Shown: in pieces, positions 49,381-56,836 of the stretch
How positions within the stretch are numbered: the stretch's first letter is position 1
Layout: each line of letters opens with the position of its first letter
Assembly (NCBI RefSeq): GCF_002847285.1
Contig: NZ_CP025407.1
Location: 3,288,501-3,352,500, forward strand
Reading direction: 5' to 3'
Source of the DNA: Streptomyces sp. CMB-StM0423
GTDB lineage: Bacteria > Actinomycetota > Actinomycetes > Streptomycetales > Streptomycetaceae
Length of the DNA stretch: 64,000 nucleotides
Notes under the pieces: generated by a model
Databases searched by the model: none
Told to the model about the DNA's origin: nothing
What the model saw: the letters and a program-made list of their open reading frames with translations, nothing else
Program-made: the position numbers and the translations under genes

Positions 49381-49627
49381 GCGACGGCCCCGGTACCATC
49401 TGGCACCGGGGACCGTCGCGTCCCCAGCCGGGCCACCCTTCGCTTCCTAGGGCTGTTGGGTGGCCCGGTCTCGGTCTGAAGTTGGTGGGGTGCGGCCCCG
49501 TTTCCGCGTTGGGAGCCAGCGGACGCCTGAGAGCCGCACCCCTGGCCGGAGAGGGTCAGTCCCCGGCCAGACCGGTCCGCCGTCCTCCTCCCGATCGCTG
49601 GGAAGGGCGTCCATGGACGACGGACCG
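49381..49627. repeat. Cluster of five successive stem-loops
   Basis: Five inverted repeats fill 247 bases: 49381-49419 (7 + 7 bp, one bulge); 49428-49438 with 49458-49468 (11 bp); 49487-49496 with 49533-49542 (10 bp); 49542-49549 with 49563-49570 (8 bp); 49573-49585 with 49615-49627 (12 of 13). The first is followed on the minus strand by TTTTT, so it can terminate transcription from the ATPase gene. The density exceeds a terminator's needs and resembles a single-strand origin. Confidence 0.65.
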
Positions 49628-49631
49628 GCGA

Positions 49632-50186
49632 CTACAGCGCGTTGCCGCGGGGCTTGCCGTCGAGGTCGAACCGGCAGCACACGGTCTTACCGCCCTCAGC
49701 CTCCGGCACCCACCACAGCGCGTCCGACAACTGCTGGACGATCGACAGGCCACGGCCGTGAGTCGGCAACAAGACCTCCACGAAGTCACCCGCCAACTCC
49801 GGCGAGAACAGCTCACCACCCGGAACACACGGCGGCTCGGAGTCTTCGTCAGCCACCCCGACGAGCAGCACCGAGGGCCACTTCCGCAGCGTGACGTCGA
49901 TACGCCGGGAGCCGCCGGGCCGCGCACGACGCGCGTCGGGAACAGCGTGATTGACGACGTTCCCGACCAGCTCCCCGATCACCAGCTCCGCGTCATCAGC
50001 AAGCCAGGACAGACCCCAGTCGTCCAGCGCCGACGTGACCAGCTTCCGCGCCGCGCGCAGCGAATCGGATGCCTCGGCGTGCAGGGTGAGCCCCCGGAAC
50101 TGCTCCACCGGCGGGGCAAAGGCCGCAGCACGCTCGGCAGCCGCCGATGGAACCTCATCGATCCGACCAATCGGCCCGCGCTCCAT
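49632..50186 (-). CDS. RsbW/SpoIIAB-like ATP-binding regulatory protein
   Basis: A 184-residue GHKL ATPase. The N-box is ELVIGELVGNVVNHA, the G1 region VGVADEDSEPP and G2 GRGLSIVQQL. Such proteins act as anti-sigma factors or serine kinases in streptomycetes. It is divergent from the TPR/HTH regulator, and such pairs often act together. Cargo of the element. Confidence 0.82.
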   Translation of the reverse strand: MERGPIGRIDEVPSAAAERAAAFAPPVEQFRGLTLHAEASDSLRAARKLVTSALDDWGLSWLADDAELVIGELVGNVVNHAVPDARRARPGGSRRIDVTLRKWPSVLLVGVADEDSEPPCVPGGELFSPELAGDFVEVLLPTHGRGLSIVQQLSDALWWVPEAEGGKTVCCRFDLDGKPRGNAL

Positions 50187-50276
50187 GGCGTCCTCCGGTT
50201 ATCCGCGATCTTCTCAGTTCCTCGAACACCGCCCAGTGAACGGCCCCGGCAGTCAATTCGGGAGCGTTCACCGGGG

Positions 50277-50324
50277 GTTCACGTGAACACCGGGACCAGA
50301 GAGGGGGTTCACCGATGAACCCCC
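50277..50324. promoter_or_regulatory. GTTCAC palindromes between the divergent ATPase and TPR regulator genes
   Basis: GTTCACGTGAAC (50277-50288) is a perfect 12-bp palindrome. GGGGGTTCA (50303-50311) with TGAACCCCC (50316-50324) is a perfect 9-bp inverted repeat. More GTTCAC half sites lie at about 50236 and 50265. The second palindrome covers the -35 position of a possible -10, TACGAT (50332-50337), of the regulator gene. Confidence 0.55.
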
Positions 50325-50387
50325 ACCGCCCTACGATCTGTGACAACATCACGACTTGCCGTCATTCTCGGGTTAGGGCAGGGGAGC

Positions 50388-51752
50388 ATGAACCGAGAGC
50401 CGAACGCGCAGTTGATCGCCGTCATGAACGAGGCCAGCGTCTCGAACAAGGGCCTGGCCAAGCGCATGCGAGACCACGCAGCGCAGCGCGGGGACAACCT
50501 CGGCACGACACACATCGCCGTGCAGCGCTGGCGCGATGGCGCCGGTATCCAGCCGAAGACGGCGGCCACCATGGCACACGTCCTGAGTAACAAGCTCCGA
50601 CGGCGGCTCACCCCCAGGGATCTCGGCTTCCCGGACCCGTACGAAGCAGCAGCACCGCCGACATCGGGCTACCCCGAGACATTCGCCGACGCACTGGCGA
50701 TGCTCGAAGAGACCACCGAGGAACGGGCCGACTCCCCCAGCAAGCTCATCGTGCCCGATTCCGATACCAGTGCAGCCGTCCTGTCGTGGATGGTCTCCCG
50801 CCCTGACGGTCTCCAGCCGGACCGCCCGGCATCCCAGCGCGTCGGCATGCGCGACGTACGCGCCGTCCGCACCGCCGCGGACATGTTCATGCAACTGGAC
50901 TTCCTCTACGGCGGCGGCCACGGCCACAAGGCGTTACGCCACTACTTCCGCCACGAAGTCCTCCCCCTACTCAGCGCCAGCTACAGCGAGAAGGTAGGCA
51001 CCGCGCTCTTCAGCGCCGCCGCAGAGATCTCCCAACTCCTCGCCTGGACCGCCTACGACACCGGCAACCACCGCCTCTCGCACCGCTACCTGACCGGCAC
51101 CCTCCGCCTCACCCAGGTAACCGCCGACCGCATGTTCGGCGCCCGCATCCTGTCCAACCTCAGCCACCAAGCGAACTACCTCGGCAACCACGCCCAGGCC
51201 ATCCAGTTAGGCCGCGCCGCCGTCGAGGGCGGAAGAGGCAAGTCCACTCCCCGCGCCATGGCCCTGTTCGCCGCCATGGAAGCCCGCGCCTGCTCCAACG
51301 CCGGAGATGCCATCGGAGCCGGCCGCGCGATGAACGAAGCGGAGCGCTACTTCGAACGAGCCGACACCGCCGAAGACCCCGAGTGGCTGGGCTACTTCGA
51401 CTCCGCCGAGTTGATGGGCGAGTTCTGCCACTGCTTCCGCGACCTCAAGCAACGCCGCGAAGCCATCGAACACGCCCAACGCGCCGTAGACGACACTGAC
51501 CCCAAGTACGCCCGCACCCTCGGCTTCTGCCGCATGGTCCTGGCCAAGAGCCAACTCATCAACGGCGAACTTGAGGCAGCCGTCGCAACCGCGAGCCTGG
51601 CCGTAGACGCAGGCGACTCTCTCCAATCAGCCCGCTTCCAGCGCTACATCAACGACTTCCAGCGCGACGTCAACACCCATACCAACAACCGCACTGTCGC
51701 GGAGTTCAATGAGAGGGTTCGCACCGCTCTCTCCAGGTTGGACGCCGAGTAA
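50388..51752 (+). CDS. HTH and TPR regulatory protein (NsdA-like)
   Basis: A 454-residue protein. The N-terminus (about 1-70) looks like an HTH region (SNKGLAKRMRDHAAQRG). The rest is a helical repeat of TPR type, with repeated A-x8-A pattern such as NLSHQANYLGNHAQAIQLG and KQRREAIEHAQRAVDD. Proteins of this build repress differentiation and antibiotic genes in Streptomyces (NsdA) or sense peptides in other bacteria. The ATG follows GGGGAG. Confidence 0.75.
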   Translation: MNREPNAQLIAVMNEASVSNKGLAKRMRDHAAQRGDNLGTTHIAVQRWRDGAGIQPKTAATMAHVLSNKLRRRLTPRDLGFPDPYEAAAPPTSGYPETFADALAMLEETTEERADSPSKLIVPDSDTSAAVLSWMVSRPDGLQPDRPASQRVGMRDVRAVRTAADMFMQLDFLYGGGHGHKALRHYFRHEVLPLLSASYSEKVGTALFSAAAEISQLLAWTAYDTGNHRLSHRYLTGTLRLTQVTADRMFGARILSNLSHQANYLGNHAQAIQLGRAAVEGGRGKSTPRAMALFAAMEARACSNAGDAIGAGRAMNEAERYFERADTAEDPEWLGYFDSAELMGEFCHCFRDLKQRREAIEHAQRAVDDTDPKYARTLGFCRMVLAKSQLINGELEAAVATASLAVDAGDSLQSARFQRYINDFQRDVNTHTNNRTVAEFNERVRTALSRLDAE

Positions 51753-51793
51753 CTAAGTCTGGCGCCTCTCCAGTTCACCGAAAAGCCTGACGG

Positions 51794-52342
51794 TTAGATT
51801 CCGTCCTCTGCTAGCGCATCCGACGAACAGTACAGGAAATCTAAATAGGCGGAGTATGAAGCATTCCGCGCTTCATCGAGATCCTCCCAACTGAACTGTG
51901 GAGTATCCTCAAATGCTAAGGAATAGACCACATCGGCGAATTCCACCAGCTTACCGCTTAGATCCACAGTCGCGCTTATAACTGACGGAGGACCCTCCAT
52001 GTACACTTGCGCCTGCGCGTGTCGATAATTGCGACTATCGCCTATATAGGCATCATATGCTTCACCTGCCCGTTGCCGCCAATGAGATTCGCCCTCGTCC
52101 CCTTCATCCCTCCAAACTGCTAGGTATTTCCTCGCATCGCATAATCGCCCATACTGCTTCCAATGATCTTCGATGTATGAAGCATAGGCGACCTTGCGCG
52201 GCTCCCTTGCCGCTCTCGCATGCTCAGCACGCAACTGCTCATGCGCCTGAGATCGAGAGAAAATCGCCGCAATTATGCCAGCACCACCTGTGCCTAAAGC
52301 ACCGACCACAGCACCTAGAACGGCCGCGAGACCTGGGTCCAT
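51794..52342 (-). CDS. Low-GC hypothetical membrane-anchored protein
   Basis: A 182-residue protein. One N-terminal helix (AVLGAVVGALGTGGAGIIAA) is followed by a charged helical domain rich in Asp, Glu, Tyr and Ser. The base composition is clearly AT-richer than its neighbours (many AT-ending codons), suggesting recent transfer from another source. No family recognised. Lies between the TPR regulator and a phosphotransferase; I see no operon partner. Confidence 0.65.
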   Translation of the reverse strand: MDPGLAAVLGAVVGALGTGGAGIIAAIFSRSQAHEQLRAEHARAAREPRKVAYASYIEDHWKQYGRLCDARKYLAVWRDEGDEGESHWRQRAGEAYDAYIGDSRNYRHAQAQVYMEGPPSVISATVDLSGKLVEFADVVYSLAFEDTPQFSWEDLDEARNASYSAYLDFLYCSSDALAEDGI

Positions 52343-52387
52343 AAAGGATCACCTTCTACTTCACTCACTTGTCAGCGAGATAGGTTT

Positions 52388-53305
52388 TTACCAAGGACGC
52401 CAATATCGCGGAGCATCATCATCACGTAGCGATGAGACTCGACGCCTATATTCGTCCGCCACGCTAGCGCTCTCCTTGACGTTCTGCATGAGCCATGTCG
52501 TCATGCCGAACTCTTGGATTCCGCGTAGTGTCGGGTAGCCGTGCCACTCGTAAAGATCTCGGCCGTACGCGGACACGAAGTCTGCGTACTGGTCGTCCGT
52601 TTGCCAGCCGATGCTGTGGTGTTCTACCGCCGTGACCATCAGGTCCCACTCCGGGTGATCGAAGCAGAAGCCCTCAAAGTCTATGACGATCACTTCGCCT
52701 TGCTTGTTCACCATGAGGTTCTGGACGTGGGCGTCCCCGTGGACCGGGCCCTTGGGTGTCTCGAAGGTCAGCTCCGCGTACTTGTCCTGTAGCTCCCGCT
52801 GCCTCTTCCGCAGGAACGCCTTGTCGTCTTCCGGGATCGGCGCCATCTCAAGGCGCAGCTCCCACTTGTCGAAGGGCTCGAAGGGCGGCAGCTCCAGGCC
52901 GGCGGGGAGCGTCAGGGAGTGGATGCCGCGTAGGGCCGCGCCCAGTTCGCCGTAGGTTGCCTTGCGGTCGCCCTCTTCGATCAGGTGCCAGAAGGTGACC
53001 GGGTGGCCGTCGATCGAGAGCGGCTGGTCCACGTCTTCGAGCACCCGGGCAGCCGGGAACCCCTCGCCCTCCAGCCAGCGCGACACCCCCACCTCCTTGC
53101 GCGCCGTCGACAGCCACTCCGGGCCGCGGGCGATCCTGACGACGACCGGGGTCGAGGCCAGACGGAACAAGGCGTTCTCGCCGAAGCGGATCAACTCCGC
53201 GCCCGTGTCGCTCAGCCCGGCGGACCGGCACGCGGCGGCCATCACCCGCGCCGCCCGTTCCGACGTGAACCCCTCTTCCGATGACCGAGCAGCGTCAGAC
53301 GCCAT
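52388..53305 (-). CDS. APH-fold phosphotransferase, cargo of the element
   Basis: A 305-residue kinase. KGPVHGDAHVQNLMV is the catalytic loop, and EVIVIDFEGFCFDHPEWDLM the metal-binding segment. ELIRFGENALFRL and VVVRIARG form the N-lobe with the conserved Lys replaced by Arg in VVVRIA. GGGGAG lies 12 bases before ATG 53305. The substrate is unknown, so calling it a resistance gene would be premature. It is the last element gene before the right end. Confidence 0.82.
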   Translation of the reverse strand: MASDAARSSEEGFTSERAARVMAAACRSAGLSDTGAELIRFGENALFRLASTPVVVRIARGPEWLSTARKEVGVSRWLEGEGFPAARVLEDVDQPLSIDGHPVTFWHLIEEGDRKATYGELGAALRGIHSLTLPAGLELPPFEPFDKWELRLEMAPIPEDDKAFLRKRQRELQDKYAELTFETPKGPVHGDAHVQNLMVNKQGEVIVIDFEGFCFDHPEWDLMVTAVEHHSIGWQTDDQYADFVSAYGRDLYEWHGYPTLRGIQEFGMTTWLMQNVKESASVADEYRRRVSSLRDDDAPRYWRPW

Positions 53306-53431
53306 GCCGGAACCAGCTCCCCTAGTCGTGCGCGATCCACCGACGCACGCACTGCGGGTGACCAACCCGACGCGCGCCGGACACGACTCAGACCGTACCC
53401 ACCCGGAGGCATCCCTGACGAGGCCGCACAT

Positions 53432-53478
53432 ACGTGGTGCCCGCACCCCCAGCCATGCGGGGAGTACGGGCACCACGT
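53432..53478. terminator. Terminator carried by the element behind the restored symporter gene
   Basis: ACGTGGTGCCCG (53432-53443) and CGGGCACCACGT (53467-53478) form a perfect 12-bp stem with an inner CCCC/GGGG pairing. It lies 17 bp after the new stop of the symporter, so the element supplies coding 3' end and terminator together. Confidence 0.8.
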
Positions 53479-53494
53479 GCCGGCGAGCGGAGCG

Positions 53495-54856
53495 TCAGAC
53501 GGCGGCTGTGACCGGCACCTTCCGGTCGTCGGAGTCGAGCGAGTCCAGCGAGTCGATGTCAACGTCGTTGATGTCGAAGCTCGTTGCCGAGTTGTACTTG
53601 TCGCGGTCGAGGATTCCCTCCTGCGCGGCGACTATCAACGTGCATACTGATTGTCCAGCAACGTTCGTCGCCGTGCGGACCATGTCCAGGATCGGGTCGA
53701 TCGCCAGCAGCAGGCCCACGCCCTCCAGGGGGAGGCCCAGGGTGGAGAGGGTCAGGGTGGTCATGATGGTGGCGCCCGTGAGGCCCGCGGTGGCGGCGGA
53801 GCCGATGACCGAGACGAAGGCGATCAGGATGTAGTCCTGGATGCCCAGGCTGACGTCGAAGATCTCGGCGATGAAGATGGCCGCCAGGGCCGGGTAGATC
53901 GCGGCGCAGCCGTCCATCTTCGTCGTCGCGCCGAAGGGGACCGCGAAGGAGGTGTACTCCTTGGGGACGCCGAGGCGTTCGGTAACCTTCTTGGTGACCG
54001 GCATCGTGCCGACCGAGGAGCGGGAGACGAAGGCGAGCTGGATCGCCGGCCAGGCGCCGCGGAAGAACTGCAGGGGGTTGACCTTGGCGACCGTGGCCAG
54101 CAGGAGCGGGTAGACGCCGAAGAGGACCAGGGCGCAGCCGATGTAGACGTCGGCGGTGAAAGTCGCGTACTTGCTGATCAGGTTCCAGCCGTAGTCGGCG
54201 ATCGCGAAGCCGATGAGGCCCACGGTGCCGAGGGGGGCGAGGCGGATGACCCACCACAGCGCCTTCTGCAGCAGCTCCAGAATCGTTTCGCTGAACGCGA
54301 TGATCGGCTGGGCCTTCTCGCCGAGCTTCAGGGCGGCGACGCCGAGGGCCGCGGCCATGAAGACGATCTGCAGCACGTTCAGTTCGGTGAAGGGCGTGAT
54401 GACGTCCGTCGGGATGATCCCGGTGAGGAAGTCGATCCACGAGCCGCTGTCCTCGGGGGCCGCGCCGTCCTTCGGGGACAGGTCGGTGCCGGAGCCGGGG
54501 TTGGTGAGCAGGCCGATGGCCAGGCCGATGGCGACCGCGATCAGCGAGGTGGCGAAGAACCACAGCAGGGTACGGGTCGCGAGGCGGGCGGCGTTGTTGA
54601 CGTTCCGCAGGTTGGTGATCGACACCAGGATGGCGAAGAACACCAGCGGGGCGACCGCCAGCTTGAGCAGTTGGACGAAGATGGTGCCGATCTGGTCCAG
54701 GGTGTCCTTCAGCCAGGCGACGTCGCCGGTACGGGCGGCCCAGCCGAGGAGCACGCCGAGGACGAGGCCGGCGAGGATCTGGGCCCAGAAGGGCACCTTG
54801 GGTATCCGGAAGCCGCTGCGCGGCTGCGCGGTGGGGGCGGGGGTGGATGTGGACAC
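53495..54856 (-). CDS. Sodium:dicarboxylate/amino-acid symporter, chimeric host-element gene
   Basis: A 453-residue DAACS-family transporter. It has about eight helices plus the hairpins, and TKMDGCAAIYPA (the family's NMDGT-like turn) and DMVRTATNVAGQ, the Asp-Arg-Thr-Asn substrate and Na+ site of helix 8. GTG 54856 has GGAG 6 bases upstream. Residues 1-397 are host DNA. The last 56 codons from the Asn of NVAGQ onward (53495-53665) come from the element and use less typical codons (TTG, ATA, GTA, CAA). The fused frame is intact, so the protein is probably functional. Its substrate could be an acidic amino acid, dicarboxylate or cystine. Confidence 0.92.
   Translation of the reverse strand: MSTSTPAPTAQPRSGFRIPKVPFWAQILAGLVLGVLLGWAARTGDVAWLKDTLDQIGTIFVQLLKLAVAPLVFFAILVSITNLRNVNNAARLATRTLLWFFATSLIAVAIGLAIGLLTNPGSGTDLSPKDGAAPEDSGSWIDFLTGIIPTDVITPFTELNVLQIVFMAAALGVAALKLGEKAQPIIAFSETILELLQKALWWVIRLAPLGTVGLIGFAIADYGWNLISKYATFTADVYIGCALVLFGVYPLLLATVAKVNPLQFFRGAWPAIQLAFVSRSSVGTMPVTKKVTERLGVPKEYTSFAVPFGATTKMDGCAAIYPALAAIFIAEIFDVSLGIQDYILIAFVSVIGSAATAGLTGATIMTTLTLSTLGLPLEGVGLLLAIDPILDMVRTATNVAGQSVCTLIVAAQEGILDRDKYNSATSFDINDVDIDSLDSLDSDDRKVPVTAAV
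53661..53667. other. attR core of the integrated element
   Basis: ACGTTCG, same as 41946-41952. Element sequence lies left and host symporter sequence right. Joining the host sides gives an attB that reads RTATNVAGQA in frame. Joining the element sides gives an attP with CATAC (53643-53647) and GTATG (41971-41975) as outer inverted arms. Confidence 0.75.
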
Positions 54857-54980
54857 GGGCGTCTCCGTGACTGGGCGCACCGGGCCGCCTCGTCCGGGCA
54901 CGGTGGTGCCGGGACCGGGACGACGGGCGCGCGTCTGCTACTTGGGGAATGTGGTGCGTGACCGGGTCAGAGCGCGGGGA

Positions 54981-55088
54981 CTAGCGGCTCTGACATGCCG
55001 CGGACAGGCAGCGGCAGAGATCGACGTGCAGGCGCGCCACGAGCAGAGGGCTCGTAGGCATGCGTAGCGCAGGCACCGTCGTCGTCAT
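54981..55088 (-). CDS. Cysteine-rich leader peptide upstream of the symporter
   Basis: A 35-residue frame whose end reads LLVARLHVDLCRCLSAACQSR minus its last residues. The VARLHVDLCR...SAxC pattern is a known streptomycete leader-peptide type linked to sulphur and cysteine genes. Three Cys codons fall within eight residues. TAGTCT lies 7 bases before ATG 55088, so it may be leaderless. It ends 124 bp before the symporter start, and that gap can form GC-rich hairpins (around GGCAC...GTGCC). ATG 55061 is an alternative start. Confidence 0.7.
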   Translation of the reverse strand: MTTTVPALRMPTSPLLVARLHVDLCRCLSAACQSR

Positions 55089-55192
55089 GACGAGAAGACT
55101 AACACTCCTGCTTTGACATTCCCATAGTGCGGCTTTGGGGGTGACGGTGACGCCCCTCACGTCCCCCTGCGCGGTCCTCCCGCGCCGCGCCC

Positions 55193-55504
55193 CTACGCGG
55201 TGCCGCGCGCCTCGTCGTCCGCCTCGTCCTCGCGGCTGCGGTTCGCCGCCAGCCGCTCCTTCGACTTCTGCACCCGGCCCACGATCTGCTCCGACATCTC
55301 GTCCCGCTGCCGGCGCAGCAGGATGAAGCTCAGCGGCGCGGAGACGACGATCGACAGCAGCATGACCCACAGGTAGTTCGAGTCGCCCAGGCCCGCCGGG
55401 AGCGCGCCGACCCGGACCATGACGGCCAGGATCACGAACGACGCGGCGAAGACGCCGAGGCGCATGGCGGTGTAGCGGACGGCGGGGTTCGGTTTGGGGG
55501 TCAC
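55193..55504 (-). CDS. DUF4229-type small membrane protein
   Basis: A 103-residue protein with two transmembrane helices (LGVFAASFVILAVMVRVGAL, then YLWVMLLSIVVSAPLSFILL). A basic RRQRDEMSEQI and a C-terminal KERLAANRSREDEADDE helix follow, as in DUF4229 proteins of actinomycetes. The start GTG 55504 is weakly supported. Function unknown; it is conserved near the menaquinone cluster. Confidence 0.78.
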   Translation of the reverse strand: MTPKPNPAVRYTAMRLGVFAASFVILAVMVRVGALPAGLGDSNYLWVMLLSIVVSAPLSFILLRRQRDEMSEQIVGRVQKSKERLAANRSREDEADDEARGTA

Positions 55505-55620
55505 GGCTGACAACTTCTCTCTGCTCTCTGCTCCGTCGGTCAGGGTGGTGCTGCGTGCGGTGGTGCTCCGTGCGGGGTGGTGCTGCGCGCGCATGCGCGG
55601 CGTGCGCGTGCGGGTCGTAC

Positions 55621-56148
55621 TCAAGTATGCAGCGGCAGCCACATCGTGATGTCGTCGCGGTAGTCGTCGTCCGCGACCCGTATCGCGTCGGGTACGCGGC
55701 CGACCTCCTTGTAGCCGCAGGACGCGTAGAACGTGTCGACCCCCGTCCCGCCCCGGCACGTCAGCCGGATCCCCCGCATCCCCGGCAGGCCGCGTGCCGC
55801 GTCCGCCGCGGCGGCCATGAGGCGGCGGCCCTCGCCCGTGCCCTGCCGGTCGGGGTGGACCATCACGGTGTACAGCCAGCACCAATGCCGCATCAGGCGG
55901 TGGGTGTTGAGCGTCAGAAAGGCGGTGGCAGCGGGGCGGCCGGCCCCGTCGAGGGCGGCGATCAGGTGGGTGCGGCCCTCCGCCATGGCCGCGAGGTGCC
56001 TGACCAGCTCCGGGCGGATGTCCGCGGGCGTCACCGGCGGTACGAAGCCCACCGCGCCGCCCGCGTTGCTGACGTCGGCCCAGAGCGTGCATATGCCGTC
56101 ACGCAGGGCAGGGGTGACCGCCGGGTCCAGCTCGTAGTGCAGGGTCAT
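55621..56148 (-). CDS. GNAT-family N-acetyltransferase
   Basis: A 175-residue acetyltransferase. WLYTVMVHPDRQGTGEGRRLM is motif A with the Q-x-x-G-x-G acetyl-CoA loop, TGVDTFYASCGYKEVG the C-terminal strand-helix. The substrate is unknown. It lies 7 bp downstream of the truncated mqnE-like gene, so may be co-transcribed. Confidence 0.85.
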   Translation of the reverse strand: MTLHYELDPAVTPALRDGICTLWADVSNAGGAVGFVPPVTPADIRPELVRHLAAMAEGRTHLIAALDGAGRPAATAFLTLNTHRLMRHWCWLYTVMVHPDRQGTGEGRRLMAAAADAARGLPGMRGIRLTCRGGTGVDTFYASCGYKEVGRVPDAIRVADDDYRDDITMWLPLHT

Positions 56149-56155
56149 GACGGCC

Positions 56156-56773
56156 TCAGAAGCGCATCGGCTGCGGCGCCTCGCGCCGCTCCGGGTCCGG
56201 TCCTGCGTGCTCGCGGACGGCGGCGTAGCGCGCGTCGCGCTCGACCGGGTGCAGGCCCGCGTCCTGGATCAGCCCGACGAGTTCCGCGGCCGGGAGGGTC
56301 TCGGCCGCACCCGGGGCCGGGGCGAAGTCGTCGGCGCCGTGCTGGAGCGCGAGCTGCGCCGTCTGCGTGCCGTACGCGGTCCACGCGGCCCGCACGTGCG
56401 GCACGTTGTCCAGCAGCAGCCGCGCCAACGCGAACGTCTTCAGCGCCACCGCGCCCGTGACCCGCCCCGCCGCCAGCGGCACGACGGCCAGCAGGCCGGC
56501 GCCGGCGTCCTGCCGTTCGCGGAGCGCCAGGAGCGCGTCGACGGTCTGCGCGGGGTCCTCCTCCCCGTACGGGACCTCCGCCACCGGCTCCGCGGGGTCC
56601 GAGGCCGCCGCGAAGTAGCCGCGCTCCCCGTGCCGCCGCATCCGCGCCTCGTGCGCGAGCCCGCCCAGCCAGGCCAGGTCACCGCTCCCGTACAGCGCGA
56701 CACCGTCCGCCCGGCTCAGCCGTGCGCCCGCGCGCGCCTTCTCCGCCAGCTCGCGCCTGAGCCCTGCGTCCAC
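56156..56773 (-). CDS. MqnE (aminodeoxyfutalosine synthase) homologue lacking the radical-SAM core
   Basis: A 205-residue protein, about half of normal MqnE length (~390). The N-terminus matches MqnE (GLRRELAEKARAGARLSRAD then DLAWLGGLAHEARMR). The C-terminus matches too (GAVALKTFALARLLLDNVPH, YGTQTAQLALQHGADD, DAGLHPVERDARY, ending APQPMRF). The middle ~155 residues, with the CxxxCxxC cluster motif and most of the TIM barrel, are absent, and the Cys ligands are missing. It sits where mqnE lies in other streptomycetes. It cannot be a radical SAM enzyme as written. It may be a remnant, a partner protein or a paralogue with mqnE elsewhere. Confidence 0.78.
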   Translation of the reverse strand: MDAGLRRELAEKARAGARLSRADGVALYGSGDLAWLGGLAHEARMRRHGERGYFAAASDPAEPVAEVPYGEEDPAQTVDALLALRERQDAGAGLLAVVPLAAGRVTGAVALKTFALARLLLDNVPHVRAAWTAYGTQTAQLALQHGADDFAPAPGAAETLPAAELVGLIQDAGLHPVERDARYAAVREHAGPDPERREAPQPMRF

Positions 56774-56836
56774 GCGCCGCCTCCCAGCCCGTAAGTCACG
56801 TTCCTGCGCATCTGCGCGTATCCGAGCCTACGCGGC

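Larger units (their letters stand above)
41946..53667. mobile_element. 11.7-kb integrative and conjugative element (AICE type) with serine integrase
   Basis: It is bounded by ACGTTCG at both ends and sits inside a symporter gene. The module order is integrase, RepSA-type initiator, small proteins, FtsK-like Tra, SCO3933-type protein, KorSA-like GntR repressor, structured non-coding DNA, regulatory pair and cargo. This is the set of an actinomycete integrative and conjugative element that moves as double-stranded DNA and replicates by rolling circle when excised. Most described AICEs use tyrosine integrases and tRNA sites. This one uses a large serine recombinase and a protein-coding target. 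Host 5' codons are joined to element-supplied 3' codons at the right end. Confidence 0.88.
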
